Below are positions 50,248 through 58,931 of a stretch of 64,000 nucleotides of DNA, piece by piece; the first letter of the stretch is position 1; each line of letters opens with the position of its first letter. Origin of the DNA: Streptomyces sp. RKAG293 (lineage in GTDB: Bacteria; Actinomycetota; Actinomycetes; Streptomycetales; Streptomycetaceae). The stretch is from the NCBI RefSeq assembly GCF_023701745.1, contig NZ_JAJOZB010000001.1, positions 4,780,501 to 4,844,500 on the forward strand, written 5' to 3'. The notes beneath the pieces were generated by a model that saw only the letters and a list, made by a program, of their open reading frames with translations, did no database searches and was not told where the DNA came from. A program made the position numbers and the translations under genes.

Positions 50248-51182
50248 CGGCCGTCCTGCTCGACCCGGGGTTCCGAGGGGACCGGCGAGCCCTCGGCGGC
50301 ACGCGCGTCCGGCACTTCGGGGGCGGCCGTGGCATCCCGGGTGGCGGTGTCGGTGGCGCCGGTGGTGCGGGCGTACGGCAGCGCGGCGTAGCCGGCCTCG
50401 AACGGCAGCGGGCGGCGGCGCAGCAGGTGGTGCAGGCGCTTGAGGTGGAGGCGCCCGGCGGTGTCCCGCTCCCCGACGTAGGCGCGGGGCAGGGCGTGCG
50501 TCCCGGTCAGCGGGCCCGCTCCGACGGCGCAGCCGTACGCGTAGCCGGCCGCGCGTACGGCGTTGACGACGCGGGCGTCCAGCTTGCCGTACGGGTAGCA
50601 GAAGCCCTCGGGGGCCTTCCCGGTGATCTCCTGGAGCCGGTCGCGGCTGCCGCGCACCTCGGCGGCCAGCACGTCGTCGGCGGTGGCCGTCAGGTCCAGG
50701 TGGACGAGGCCGTGGGAGCCGACCTCCATGCCGGCGGCGGCCGCGGCGCGGATGCCCTCCTCGGTCAGCAGCGGTTTGCGCGGCCCCAGTTCGTCCCAGT
50801 CGTTGCCGCCGCCGGGCCTGCCGGGCAGCACGAAGACGGTGGCGGAGTGCCCGTACCGGAGCAGCAGCGGTACCGCGTGCTCCACGAAGTCGGTGTAGCC
50901 GTCGTCGAAGGTCAGCCCGACGAGCCGCTTCCCGCGCCCGTCCGCGCGGGTGCGCAGCAGCTCCGCGACACCCACCCCGGTCAGGCCGCGGCTGTTCAGC
51001 CACCGCAGTTGCCGTTCGAGCCGGTCGGGGCTGACGGTGATCAGATACGGATCGTCGGCGCACTCCCCGACGGAGTGGTACATCAGCACCCACGGCGCTG
51101 TCCGACGGCCTCGTCTGGACAGGGTGTCGCGGGCGGCGGAGCGGCGCGGAGGGACGTGGGCGGGTGCGATATCAGCGGACAT
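50244..51182 (-). CDS. Polysaccharide deacetylase (CE4/NodB-type)
   Basis: The product is 312 residues from the ATG at 51182. The NodB domain (about 30-250) has TFDDGY (Asp93, Asp94), SHGLVH (His157, His161 as metal ligands) and FCYPYGKLD. It removes N-acetyl groups from a sugar polymer, which would give the EPS free amines. No signal peptide is visible, so it may act on a cytoplasmic or membrane-bound intermediate. The C terminus is a variable Ala/Thr-rich tail. It overlaps the flippase gene by 11 nt. Confidence 0.92.
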   Translation of the reverse strand: MSADIAPAHVPPRRSAARDTLSRRGRRTAPWVLMYHSVGECADDPYLITVSPDRLERQLRWLNSRGLTGVGVAELLRTRADGRGKRLVGLTFDDGYTDFVEHAVPLLLRYGHSATVFVLPGRPGGGNDWDELGPRKPLLTEEGIRAAAAAGMEVGSHGLVHLDLTATADDVLAAEVRGSRDRLQEITGKAPEGFCYPYGKLDARVVNAVRAAGYAYGCAVGAGPLTGTHALPRAYVGERDTAGRLHLKRLHHLLRRRPLPFEAGYAALPYARTTGATDTATRDATAAPEVPDARAAEGSPVPSEPRVEQDGR

Positions 51183-52905
51183 GGGGCAGCTTCCGTTTCA
51201 CGGTGGCGAGCAGGTGCGGGACTTCCGGCACCCGTACGGCGGCGGCGGCCGCGGTGAAAATGGCCGGTACCACGAGACAGCAGACGGCGGTGGACAGGAG
51301 CGGTCCCGGCAGCAGGCGGGCGGTGGCCCAGCCGGCCCCGGTGGCGGCCGCGGCGGCCACGACGAGCCGGCCGAGAGCTGCCGCGACGGTGCGGGCCCTG
51401 ATGGCGATCACCTGCGCGCCGAGGCCGCGCAGCAGCAGCACGGCGGTGGCCGTGATGCCCGCGGCGTTGGCGCCGGCGATGCCGTAGATGCCCCAGTACC
51501 CGACGGTGACGGCTCCCGCGGTGATGGTGATCAGCAGTCCGGCGCCCATGGCGGCGGCCGGGTACCAGGTGGGCCGGGCGGCCGAGAAGAACGGCCGGAC
51601 CAGGGCTCCCACCATGCTCTGGCCGAGCAGGCCCAGCGCGTAGACCCGCATGACGGACGCGGTCGCGGCGGTGTCGGCCGCGTCGAAGGCGCCACGTTGG
51701 AACAGCAGTTGGATGATCTGCGGCGCGCAGGCGATGACGAACGCGGTGCCGAGCAGCACCACGATGCCGGCCAGCGTCAGATCACGTTCCACCCGGCGCC
51801 GGGCTTTCTCCGGCTCACCGTCGGCCAGCGCCTGCGCGACCACCGGGAAGGTGACCGTGACGATCATCAACGAGAGCACCATCGGCAGTTGGGCGACCTT
51901 CTGCGCGTAGTTCAGATGCGAGATGGCGCCCGCCGGGAGCGAGGCGGCGAGGAACCGTTCGATGAGCACCTGCGCCTGGCGGCAGAGGCTGAAGATGATG
52001 ACGGGCGCCAGCAGCGCGACCCCGAGAGGCGCGGCGCCGGTGGCTCCGGCGGCCCGTGCGGCGGCCCGCACCGAGCGCCGCGGGCGCGGCCCGCGCGGCG
52101 GCAGCCGGCGCAGGAACGAGGGGAGTTGGACGAGCACCATCAGCAGCCCGCCGACCGCGACCCCCGCCGCGGCGGCGCGTACTCCCCAGCGCGCGTGGAG
52201 CAGCAGCAGGGTGGCGATGATGCCGACGTTGTAGACCACGTAGACGGCCGCCGGCGGGACGAACCGGCGATGGGCGCGCAGCGCGGCGCTGAAGTAGCCG
52301 GTGAGGCCGAACGTCAGGACGGTGGCGGCGGTGAGGCGGGTGCAGTCGACCGCGAGCGCGGGGTCCTTCAGGCCGGGCGCCAGGATCCCGACGACGACGG
52401 GCGCGCCCAGTTCGAGCAGCACCATCGCCGCGCCCAGGGCGAGCAGCAGCCGGGGCAGTGTGGCCGTGAGCAACGCCCGTACAGGGTCCGGCCGTTGTCC
52501 CGCTCCGCGCCGGGCCAGGGCCAGGCTGAAGGCCGGGATCAGCAGCAGGGCCATCGCGTCCTCGATGAGGACGGTGGACGACAGTTCCGGCACGGTCCAG
52601 GCGACCAGGAACGCGTCGGTGGCGGGTCCTGCGCCGAAGAGGTGGGCGATCGTCTGGTCGCGGACCAGGCCCAGCAGCGAGCCGAGCGCGGTGAGCGCGG
52701 CGGTGACGGCCGCGGCCCGCGCCAGCACCCGCCCCAGGCCGGACGGTTGGGGCTGCTCCTTCGCCGGTCCGCCGCCGTCCGGCGAGAGGGAAGGAGCGGG
52801 GACGGCACCCGGGACGACACCGGGAACGACTGCTGGGACGCCCTCGGAGACGGCGGATCGCGGCGGGTGCGCGGGGGGTTCGGGTGGCGCCGTGGTGTCC
52901 GTCAC
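51172..52905 (-). CDS. MurJ/MviN-type flippase (Wzx-like), EPS operon
   Basis: The product is 577 residues from the GTG at 52905, overlapping the polymerase stop. A Pro-rich N terminus of about 55 residues precedes about 14 membrane helices of the MOP superfamily. Motifs include SLLGLVRDQTIAHLFGAG and ATDAFLVAWTVPELSS near the start and FFSAARPTWYPAA later, all MurJ-like. In this setting it probably flips the lipid-linked EPS repeat unit rather than lipid II, replacing a Wzx protein. The chromosomal MurJ is expected elsewhere. Confidence 0.9.
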   Translation of the reverse strand: MTDTTAPPEPPAHPPRSAVSEGVPAVVPGVVPGAVPAPSLSPDGGGPAKEQPQPSGLGRVLARAAAVTAALTALGSLLGLVRDQTIAHLFGAGPATDAFLVAWTVPELSSTVLIEDAMALLLIPAFSLALARRGAGQRPDPVRALLTATLPRLLLALGAAMVLLELGAPVVVGILAPGLKDPALAVDCTRLTAATVLTFGLTGYFSAALRAHRRFVPPAAVYVVYNVGIIATLLLLHARWGVRAAAAGVAVGGLLMVLVQLPSFLRRLPPRGPRPRRSVRAAARAAGATGAAPLGVALLAPVIIFSLCRQAQVLIERFLAASLPAGAISHLNYAQKVAQLPMVLSLMIVTVTFPVVAQALADGEPEKARRRVERDLTLAGIVVLLGTAFVIACAPQIIQLLFQRGAFDAADTAATASVMRVYALGLLGQSMVGALVRPFFSAARPTWYPAAAMGAGLLITITAGAVTVGYWGIYGIAGANAAGITATAVLLLRGLGAQVIAIRARTVAAALGRLVVAAAAATGAGWATARLLPGPLLSTAVCCLVVPAIFTAAAAAVRVPEVPHLLATVKRKLPHVR

Positions 52906-54197
52906 CGGGCGGCCTCCGGGCGCAGTGCCCAGGCGGCGGCCAGCCCGAAGAGCATGGCGGTCAGCACGGTCGAGGGCCCGCCGATGTCCGCGTACAGGAA
53001 GTCGACGCACTGCCAGAGCAGCAGCCCGGTCGCGATCAGCCCGCACTCGGTGCCGCGGCCCGCGCGCCGGGCGCCGGCCAGCCGGCTCAGCCCGACGGCC
53101 AGCAGCGCCGCCCAGCTGCCGACGATCAGCGTGATCCCGATCAGCCCCTGCTCGCTGAGGATGAGCAGGTACATGTTGTGCGGCGACAGCAGGGGTTCGC
53201 GCGCGAACCCCTGGCCCGCGCCGTCGGTGTCGCTGCCGGACGACAGGTTGAGCGCGGCGTGCCCGTCGCGGTGGGCGGGGAAGCCCTTGAGGCCGACGCC
53301 GGTGGCCGGCCGCTCGCGCCACATGTCGGTGGCGGCGGCCCACAGGCTGTACCGGTCCGTCACCGACGAGTCGGGCGCGTCGGTCACCTGCGTGATGCTC
53401 GCGACCCGGTCGCTGATCAGCTGGGAGCCCACCCCGGCGCCGCCGACCAGCACCACACCCGCCGCGGCCGTCACCGCGAGGATCCGTACCGCCTGGCGCC
53501 AGCCGGCCAGCACGGTCATCACCGAGCACGCCAGCACGGTGGCGATCCAGGTGCCGCGGCTGAAGGACAGCACCAGCGGCACCACGAGCGCGGCGGCGCA
53601 GCCGAGCGCGACCGGCCGCAGCCGGCGGGGGGAGCCGGGCGCGGCCGGCGCGAGGGCCAGGCCGACGGAGATCACCAGCCCGTAGGCGACCACGGTGGCC
53701 ATGCCCATCACGTCCGACGGCCCGAACGTGCCGACGGCGCGGATGTTCTCGCCGACGTACGAGGCGCCGGTGCCCGTCGCGTACTGGTAGACCCCGAACG
53801 CGCCCTGCACCAGGGCGAGCAGCACGACGGAGCCGGCCACCACCAGGAAGTCGCGGCGGGTGCGCAGCAGCAGCACCAGCGCGGTCGGCACGAGGACGAA
53901 GACCTGGAGGTACCGCACGAATCCGGCGACACCGGCCGCCGGATCGGCGGCGGTGAGGGTGGCCACCGCGATCGCGACGACGGGGGCGCCCAGGACGAGG
54001 GCGGCCCCCGCGGTCAGCGGACGCGTCGGCGCCCGCAGCGCCCGGACGGCGCAGAACGCGACCAGTACTCCCGAGGCCGCGTCGGCGGGGGTCATCTTCC
54101 CGGAGGCGCTCACATCCCCCGCGCCGACGGGGGCCGCGAGCAGCAGCACGGTCGCCACCGCGGGCAGCAGCGGGCCCAGCCAGGCCCATCGGCGCAC
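52902..54197 (-). CDS. O-antigen ligase/polymerase family protein (Wzy-like)
   Basis: The 431-residue product has about 12 membrane helices and a large outer loop (about 255-335). The Wzy/WaaL-type motifs SFSRGTWIA and the loop region GFAREPLLSPHNMYLLILSEQG are present. It probably polymerises the flipped repeat units at the outer face. The GTG at 54197 is the outermost start and has no strong ribosome site; 76 nt separate it from the sugar-transferase gene. Confidence 0.88.
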   Translation of the reverse strand: MRRWAWLGPLLPAVATVLLLAAPVGAGDVSASGKMTPADAASGVLVAFCAVRALRAPTRPLTAGAALVLGAPVVAIAVATLTAADPAAGVAGFVRYLQVFVLVPTALVLLLRTRRDFLVVAGSVVLLALVQGAFGVYQYATGTGASYVGENIRAVGTFGPSDVMGMATVVAYGLVISVGLALAPAAPGSPRRLRPVALGCAAALVVPLVLSFSRGTWIATVLACSVMTVLAGWRQAVRILAVTAAAGVVLVGGAGVGSQLISDRVASITQVTDAPDSSVTDRYSLWAAATDMWRERPATGVGLKGFPAHRDGHAALNLSSGSDTDGAGQGFAREPLLSPHNMYLLILSEQGLIGITLIVGSWAALLAVGLSRLAGARRAGRGTECGLIATGLLLWQCVDFLYADIGGPSTVLTAMLFGLAAAWALRPEAAR

Positions 54198-54273
54198 GGC
54201 GCCGCGGGCCGGGGGGCGGGCGGCCGGCGCGTGCCGGACGGGGCGGGGGCGGTGTCCGGGAGGACGGCCACGC

Positions 54274-55746
54274 TCAGCTCCCCCCGAACCGGAAGAGCGC
54301 CGTCGCGGTGCGCAGCAGGATCCGGATGTCCTGCCACAGCGACCAGCTCTCGATGTAGTGGTTGTCGAAGCGGGCCCGGTCCTCGATGGAGGTGTCGCCG
54401 CGCAGCCCGTGGATCTGCGCCAGGCCCGTGATGCCGACGGGCATCCGGTGCCGCTCCTGGTAGCCGGGGTACGTCTGGCTGAACTGGCGGACGAAGTAGG
54501 GCCGTTCCGGCCGGGGGCCGACCAGGCTCATGTCGCCGCGCAGGACGTTCCACAGCTGTGGCAGCTCGTCCAGCGAGGTACGGCGCAGGAAGTGGCCGAC
54601 GGCGCTCATCCGCCGGTCGTGGGAGACGTTCCACCGGGTGGCCGACTCCCGCTCGTCGCTCGGCCGCAGGGTGCGGAACTTCAGCAGGACGAACGGCCGG
54701 CCGTCCAGGCCGACGCGCTCCTGCCGGAAGAGCACCCCCGGGCCGTCGGAGAGCCGGACGGCCAGTGCGCTGAGCGCCAGGATCGGGGCGGCGGGCAGCA
54801 GCGCCAGGAAGGCGAGCAGGGCGTCCAGCACCCGCTTGGCGATCAGGCCGGCGCCGGGGCGCGGGTAGGGGTCGAGCCGGGCGCAGGCGAAGCCCCACAG
54901 ATGCCCGGCCGCCGGCCGCCCGGCGGTCCTGGAGCCGGGCCCCGACGTGACCTGCCACAGACAGCAGCCGCGGGCGGCGAGCAGCCGGACCAGGTTCGCG
55001 GCCGCCGGGTTGCCCGCCGGGGGGCCGGCGAACACGGCGTAGCGCACGGAGTTCTGGATGATCGCCCGGTGGATGTCGCCGACGGAGCCGAGCACGGGCA
55101 GCGGCGAGTCCGTGCCCGGGGTGTTGTACGGGTGCACCACGCCGACCGGCCGCATGCCGTACTCGGGGTGCGCGTACAGCACGTCGGCCACCTGCTGGAC
55201 GACGGGACCCGCCCCGACGAGCAGCGTCGAGCTCGGGTGGCGCCGCGCCGACCAGCGCTGGAACCGGTAGATGACGGCACGGGCGGCGCAGGCCAGCAGG
55301 CTGGTCGCGGCGATCGTGGTGAGCAGCACCGGCCAGCCGGGGGAGTGCGCCGGGCGGACGGCGGCCAGGGTGGTGGCGGAGGCGCACCAGGCGAGGGCCG
55401 AGCAGCCCACCAGCGCGGGCAACTCGTCGAGTGCCGCCGGGTCGAGGCCGGTGCGGTAGAGCCCGGCGTAGGTGTGCAGGAGCGTCAGGCACACCAGGAG
55501 CGGGCCGAGCAGCAGCACCGGGGAACCCGGGCGGACGGCCAGCACGCCGGCGGCGGCCAGGCAGTCGGTGACGACGAGCGGGACGACCGCCCGGTGGCGG
55601 ACGGCGACCCGTGCGTGGGGGCGCCGCTGCACGGCGGCGTCGGACGGTTGCCGGGGTGGCGAGATCGGGGCGTGGGTGGCGGGTGCGACCGTGGTCTGCC
55701 GCACGTTCCGGGCCGGGTGGGGCGCGCTTGCGCTCTCCGTCGTCAT
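54274..55746 (-). CDS. Polyprenyl-phosphate sugar-1-phosphate transferase
   Basis: The product is 490 residues from the ATG at 55746, overlapping the stop of the upstream glycosyltransferase. It has four predicted N-terminal membrane helices, a nucleotide-binding-like middle region (TLLVGAGPVVQQVADVLY) and the bacterial sugar transferase domain (about 330-485). Motifs are KRVLDALLAFLALLP, VGLDGRPFVLLKFRTL, TSLDELPQLWNVLRGDMSLV and GPRPERPYFV. It starts EPS synthesis by loading the first sugar phosphate onto the lipid carrier. The substrate sugar is unknown. Confidence 0.94.
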   Translation of the reverse strand: MTTESASAPHPARNVRQTTVAPATHAPISPPRQPSDAAVQRRPHARVAVRHRAVVPLVVTDCLAAAGVLAVRPGSPVLLLGPLLVCLTLLHTYAGLYRTGLDPAALDELPALVGCSALAWCASATTLAAVRPAHSPGWPVLLTTIAATSLLACAARAVIYRFQRWSARRHPSSTLLVGAGPVVQQVADVLYAHPEYGMRPVGVVHPYNTPGTDSPLPVLGSVGDIHRAIIQNSVRYAVFAGPPAGNPAAANLVRLLAARGCCLWQVTSGPGSRTAGRPAAGHLWGFACARLDPYPRPGAGLIAKRVLDALLAFLALLPAAPILALSALAVRLSDGPGVLFRQERVGLDGRPFVLLKFRTLRPSDERESATRWNVSHDRRMSAVGHFLRRTSLDELPQLWNVLRGDMSLVGPRPERPYFVRQFSQTYPGYQERHRMPVGITGLAQIHGLRGDTSIEDRARFDNHYIESWSLWQDIRILLRTATALFRFGGS

Positions 55747-56927
55747 CGCGTGATGCGTTCCCTGCACTCGGGTCGCGACGGATCGAGCAGGTCGCGGTAG
55801 AGGTCCGCGACCGATGCCGTCGTCCGCCGCACGTCGTATGTCGTGCGCACGTGGTTGAGGGCCCGGCGGGCCGCGGTGGCGCACACGCCGGGGTTGGTCA
55901 GCAGGCCGAGCAGCGCCTGGGCGAGGGCGCCCGGATCCTCCGGCGGCACCAGGCAGAAGCGGTCCTGACCGGGCGGCAGGCTCTCCCGCGCGCCGTCGAC
56001 GTCGGTCATCACCACGGGGCGGCCGCAGGCCATCGCCTCCAGCGGGGCCAGCGCCATCCCCTCCCAGCGGGACGGCTGGACGACCACGTCGGCGGCCCGG
56101 TACCAGGGGACGGCGTCGCGGGTGGCCCCGGCGAACAGCACCCCCTCGGGGGCGTCCCGGAGCAGCCGGGCGCGGTCGGGCCCTTCGCCCACCAGGACCA
56201 GCCGGGCGGCGGGCAGCCGGGCGGTGACCTCGGGCCAGGCCCGCAGGAGCAGGTCCTGGCCCTTCTGCGGACACAGCCGGCCCACGCAGACCACCAGGCG
56301 GTCGGCGGGACCCAGGTCGGTGAGGGCGGGCAGCGAGGTGCGCAGCCCGCCCGCCGCGTCCGGCGGACCGCCGTCGGGGGTGAAACGGTCGAGGTCGACG
56401 CCGTTGGGAACGACCGCCCAGCGGGCGTCGATCCCGGCGCGTTCCCCCGTCAGCCGTTCGCTCTCGCTGACACAGAGCACCCGGGTGGCCCAGCGCGCGC
56501 CCCACCGCTCCCAGCGCAGAGCGGCGTACGCGGTCGCTCCGCCGACCGCCTCGAAGGACCAGGCGTGCGGCTGGAACACCGTCGGGACCCGGCCGCGCAC
56601 CGCCAGCCGTCCGGCCAGTCCGGCCTTGGCGCTGTGGGCGTGCAGCAGGTCGGGACGCACCTCGCGGACCACCCGGCGGGCGCGGGCGGTCTCGGCGGGG
56701 AGCCCGGGGCCGGGGGAACGGCCCGCCGCCCAGGGCACGATCTCGGCGCCCGCCCCGGCCGCGTCGTCGGCCAGGACACCGCCGGGAGGGCAGGCCACGA
56801 CCGCACGGACCCCGTCACGTACCTGGGCCCGCACCAGGTCGGTGACGACGCGGGCGACCCCGCCGTCGACCGGCTGAACGAGGTGGAGCACCGTCAGCCG
56901 GCCCGGGTCCTGCTGGTGTTGCGGCAT
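55743..56927 (-). CDS. Glycosyltransferase, first gene of EPS operon
   Basis: The 394-residue GT-B glycosyltransferase (GT4-like) has LHLVQPVDGGVARVV near the N terminus, LLHAHSAKAGLAGRLA, the Rossmann-type VVCVGRLCPQKGQDLLLRAW, and the nucleotide-binding EGMALAPLEAMACGRPVV. It is the first gene of the eight-gene minus-strand operon, whose members overlap or are nearly contiguous. The operon promoter should lie in 56928-57100. It probably extends the lipid-linked repeat unit. Confidence 0.93.
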   Translation of the reverse strand: MPQHQQDPGRLTVLHLVQPVDGGVARVVTDLVRAQVRDGVRAVVACPPGGVLADDAAGAGAEIVPWAAGRSPGPGLPAETARARRVVREVRPDLLHAHSAKAGLAGRLAVRGRVPTVFQPHAWSFEAVGGATAYAALRWERWGARWATRVLCVSESERLTGERAGIDARWAVVPNGVDLDRFTPDGGPPDAAGGLRTSLPALTDLGPADRLVVCVGRLCPQKGQDLLLRAWPEVTARLPAARLVLVGEGPDRARLLRDAPEGVLFAGATRDAVPWYRAADVVVQPSRWEGMALAPLEAMACGRPVVMTDVDGARESLPPGQDRFCLVPPEDPGALAQALLGLLTNPGVCATAARRALNHVRTTYDVRRTTASVADLYRDLLDPSRPECRERITR

Positions 56928-57494
56928 CGCGCGCCGTTCTCTCTCTCCGCGACATGAAGAATCGGATGTGTGCTGCCTGCCCTGTCCGCCACATCAGCGG
57001 GCTGTCTCGCTATCAACGAGGGGTCGGCCGGGCAGGTAATCCTTGTTCGGCGCGCCGGCGCGAAATCGGAGCTCAGTGCCGCCCGCGGCCAACGGCGGAA
57101 CCTGGTTCACCGACCGGCGCCCGCAGGTCGATTGACGAACTCCTGTTCGCCCGCTCGCAAATGCCGGCGGAATGCTGGTTGCTCTCCACAGTCAACCATC
57201 CGAACAGGAATGCACCGTGACAGAGCGCGGGTTGAAAATCACGCAGGACGCGCTGACCACGGTTCCTAGCACATTCTTACGACCAACTGATCAATCAATG
57301 ACATGCGTTGACGTACCGACGTTTGTCGAACGGGTTCACGAAAGCGGGTGCCGAACCGTTCCGCAGCCCGTACACATGCGCGGGAATTCACCTTCCGGGG
57401 GAGATACCCCCGGGTGTGCCGGTGCGTTGATAGTGCCGTTGGCCCATCCGGGCCAACGCCGCTTTCCGGCCCTCCAGTAGAAAAAGGTGCTCCC
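56928..57494. promoter_or_regulatory. Divergent region, EPS operon versus chaplin/rodlin block
   Basis: This 567-bp stretch holds no convincing gene. It is AT-richer at about 57210-57310. An 8-bp hairpin (57438-57445 with 57450-57457, loop ATCC) lies about 37 nt before the TTG start of the chaplin, in its leader. AAAAAGG at 57481-57487 is the ribosome site. The EPS operon promoter and the chaplin promoter must both be here. Confidence 0.5.
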
Positions 57495-57734
57495 TTGTCA
57501 CGCTTCGCCAAGGCAACCGTTCTGACCGCTTTCGCCGGTGCCGCTGTCGCCGGTGCGTCCGGTATCGCTTTCGCGGACTCCGGTGCCCAGGGTGCCGCTG
57601 TGGAGTCGCCCGGTGTCGGTTCCGGCAACCAGATCCAGGTCCCGGTGCACGTGCCCGTCAACCTGTGCGGCAACTCCGTCAGCGTGATCGGCCTGCTCAA
57701 CCCGGTATTCGGCAACGCCTGCGTGAACCGCTGA
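57495..57734 (+). CDS. Short chaplin with TTG start
   Basis: The product is 79 residues. The only start that gives a proper signal peptide is the TTG at 57495, seven nt after AAGG; it gives MSRFAKATVL. The signal (about 1-27, GIAFAD) precedes one chaplin domain with GAQGAAVESPGVGSG, VPVHVPVNLCGN and VIGLLNPVFGNAC. The two Cys are present. It heads a plus-strand run of surface-protein genes that continues to 61060. Confidence 0.95.
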   Translation: MSRFAKATVLTAFAGAAVAGASGIAFADSGAQGAAVESPGVGSGNQIQVPVHVPVNLCGNSVSVIGLLNPVFGNACVNR

Positions 57735-57787
57735 CCGCACGGCTCGTCGTCCGGGCCGGGGCTGTCACCGTTCGGGTGAAGGACCAT

Positions 57788-57814
57788 AACCAAACCTGCG
57801 ATGGACGGTTGATC
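57788..57814 (+). promoter_or_regulatory. Rodlin promoter element, copy 2
   Basis: AACCAAACC (57788-57796), 12-nt spacer, TTGATC (57809-57814), 45 nt before the rodlin start. The preceding bases are AT instead of GG, so the -35-like part is weaker here, but spacing is identical to the other two copies. Confidence 0.75.
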
Positions 57815-57859
57815 AGTCCGACCCGGTACCGGGGCAATCTCGCACAAGAAGGAATCATC

Positions 57860-58270
57860 GTGATCAAGAAGTTCCTCGCCACGGCTGCGGTGGCTGTCTC
57901 CGTCGTCGGCGCCACCGCCGCGATGGCCGCGCCCGCGATGGCGATCGGCGACGACAGCGGTGCCAGCACCACCAACGGCAACGGTTCCGAGCAGTCGTAC
58001 GGCAACACCTACACCAGCGGCTACATGAGCCCCTCGTTCGCGCTCGTCCAGGGTTCCCTGAACAAGCCGTGCATCGCCCTCCCGGCGAAGGCCAACGTCG
58101 GTTCGCTCGTCGGCCTGGTTCCGATCACGGTCCAGGACATCAACGTCCTGTCGTCGCCGCAGAACCAGCAGTGCACCGAGAACTCCTCGCAGATCAAGGG
58201 CGACGAGCCGCTGTCGCACATCCTGGACCAGATCCCGGTCCTCTCCGGCAACGGCGCGGGCAACCACTGA
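57860..58270 (+). CDS. Rodlin, copy 2
   Basis: The product is 136 residues from the GTG at 57860, after AAGGA. The signal (about 1-28, PAMA) is followed by NGNGSEQSYGNT, LVQGSLNKPC, LVPITVQDINVLSSP and QNQQCTENSSQ. It is very similar to copy 1 in the C-terminal half, which suggests recent duplication or conversion. A terminator with a T-run follows. Its role is in rodlet formation with chaplins. Confidence 0.96.
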   Translation: MIKKFLATAAVAVSVVGATAAMAAPAMAIGDDSGASTTNGNGSEQSYGNTYTSGYMSPSFALVQGSLNKPCIALPAKANVGSLVGLVPITVQDINVLSSPQNQQCTENSSQIKGDEPLSHILDQIPVLSGNGAGNH

Positions 58271-58286
58271 TCCGCATTGCCTGAAG

Positions 58287-58323
58287 GCCCTGGCCGCCGG
58301 TGACCACCACCGGCGGCCAGGGC
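58287..58323 (+). terminator. Intrinsic terminator after rodlin 2
   Basis: A perfect 16-bp stem (58287-58302 with 58308-58323, loop ACCAC) is followed by TGTTTTG, a good U-tract. Confidence 0.93.
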
Positions 58324-58561
58324 TGTTTTGCGTTGCCCTAATTCGCACCTGGAGCCGTATTCAGTACGGCAATTCGTGAATTACGGAAGCCGAAGTTACG
58401 GCATTCGGGTGGATGATCACGGCAGCGGTACGTGAAGGGTTTCTCCAGCCATCGGCAGTCGTTACCCCGGATGGTAGCGGCGTTACGGGCGGCAAGAAAT
58501 TCCCCCGGGCAGCACGACGGTCGTGACTGTGATCGACGCCCCTACGGAAAGGGAGCTCAAC

Positions 58562-58795
58562 GTGAAGTACTCGAAGGTTGCCGCAATCGCCGCAGGAACG
58601 CTGATGGTCATGGGTGGCGCTGCCCCCGCATTCGCCGACGCCGGCGCCCAGGCCGAGGTCACGAACTCGCCGGGTGTGCTGTCGGGCAACAGCCTTCAGA
58701 TCCCGATCCACATCCCGGTCAACGTGTGCGGCAACACGGTCAACGTCATCGCGCTGCTCAACCCGGCGTTCGGCAACGCCTGCACCAACAAGTGA
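58562..58795 (+). CDS. Short chaplin
   Basis: The product is 77 residues from the GTG at 58562, after AAAGGGAG; an upstream in-frame ATG at 58523 has no ribosome site. The signal (about 1-27, PAFAD) precedes a chaplin domain: AEVTNSPGVLSGNS, IPIHIPVNVCGN and VIALLNPAFGNAC. Its N terminus MKYSKVAAIAAGT closely resembles that of the non-chaplin protein at 60194. In the region upstream (58350-58400) is AATTCGTGAATT, a perfect 5-bp palindrome, of unknown role. Confidence 0.95.
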   Translation: MKYSKVAAIAAGTLMVMGGAAPAFADAGAQAEVTNSPGVLSGNSLQIPIHIPVNVCGNTVNVIALLNPAFGNACTNK

Positions 58796-58827
58796 CGTTG
58801 GTCCCCAGCCCGTGAGGGCGACCCGTT

Positions 58828-58863
58828 GCGGCCCCGGAGCGCTCGCCTGTGCTCCGGGGCCGC
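58828..58863 (+). terminator. Hairpin between two chaplin genes
   Basis: A perfect 13-bp stem (58828-58840 with 58851-58863, 10-nt loop) lies 32 nt after the short chaplin and 68 nt before the long chaplin. It may terminate or attenuate transcription into the latter. Confidence 0.75.
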
Positions 58864-58931
58864 TTCGGTTGCGGCGTGCGGGAGACCTTCCCGCGCGCTT
58901 CGTGAAACACCCATGGCAGGGAAGAGAGTCG

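Noticed and set aside
52884..55800. Long plus-strand frames across the EPS operon
   Set aside because: They are antisense to the polymerase and sugar transferase genes, with low-complexity Arg/Gly/Pro translations.
57172..57480. Plus-strand frame of 102 codons before the chaplin
   Set aside because: No ribosome site, no domain, atypical codon usage, and it covers the likely promoter and leader of the chaplin gene.
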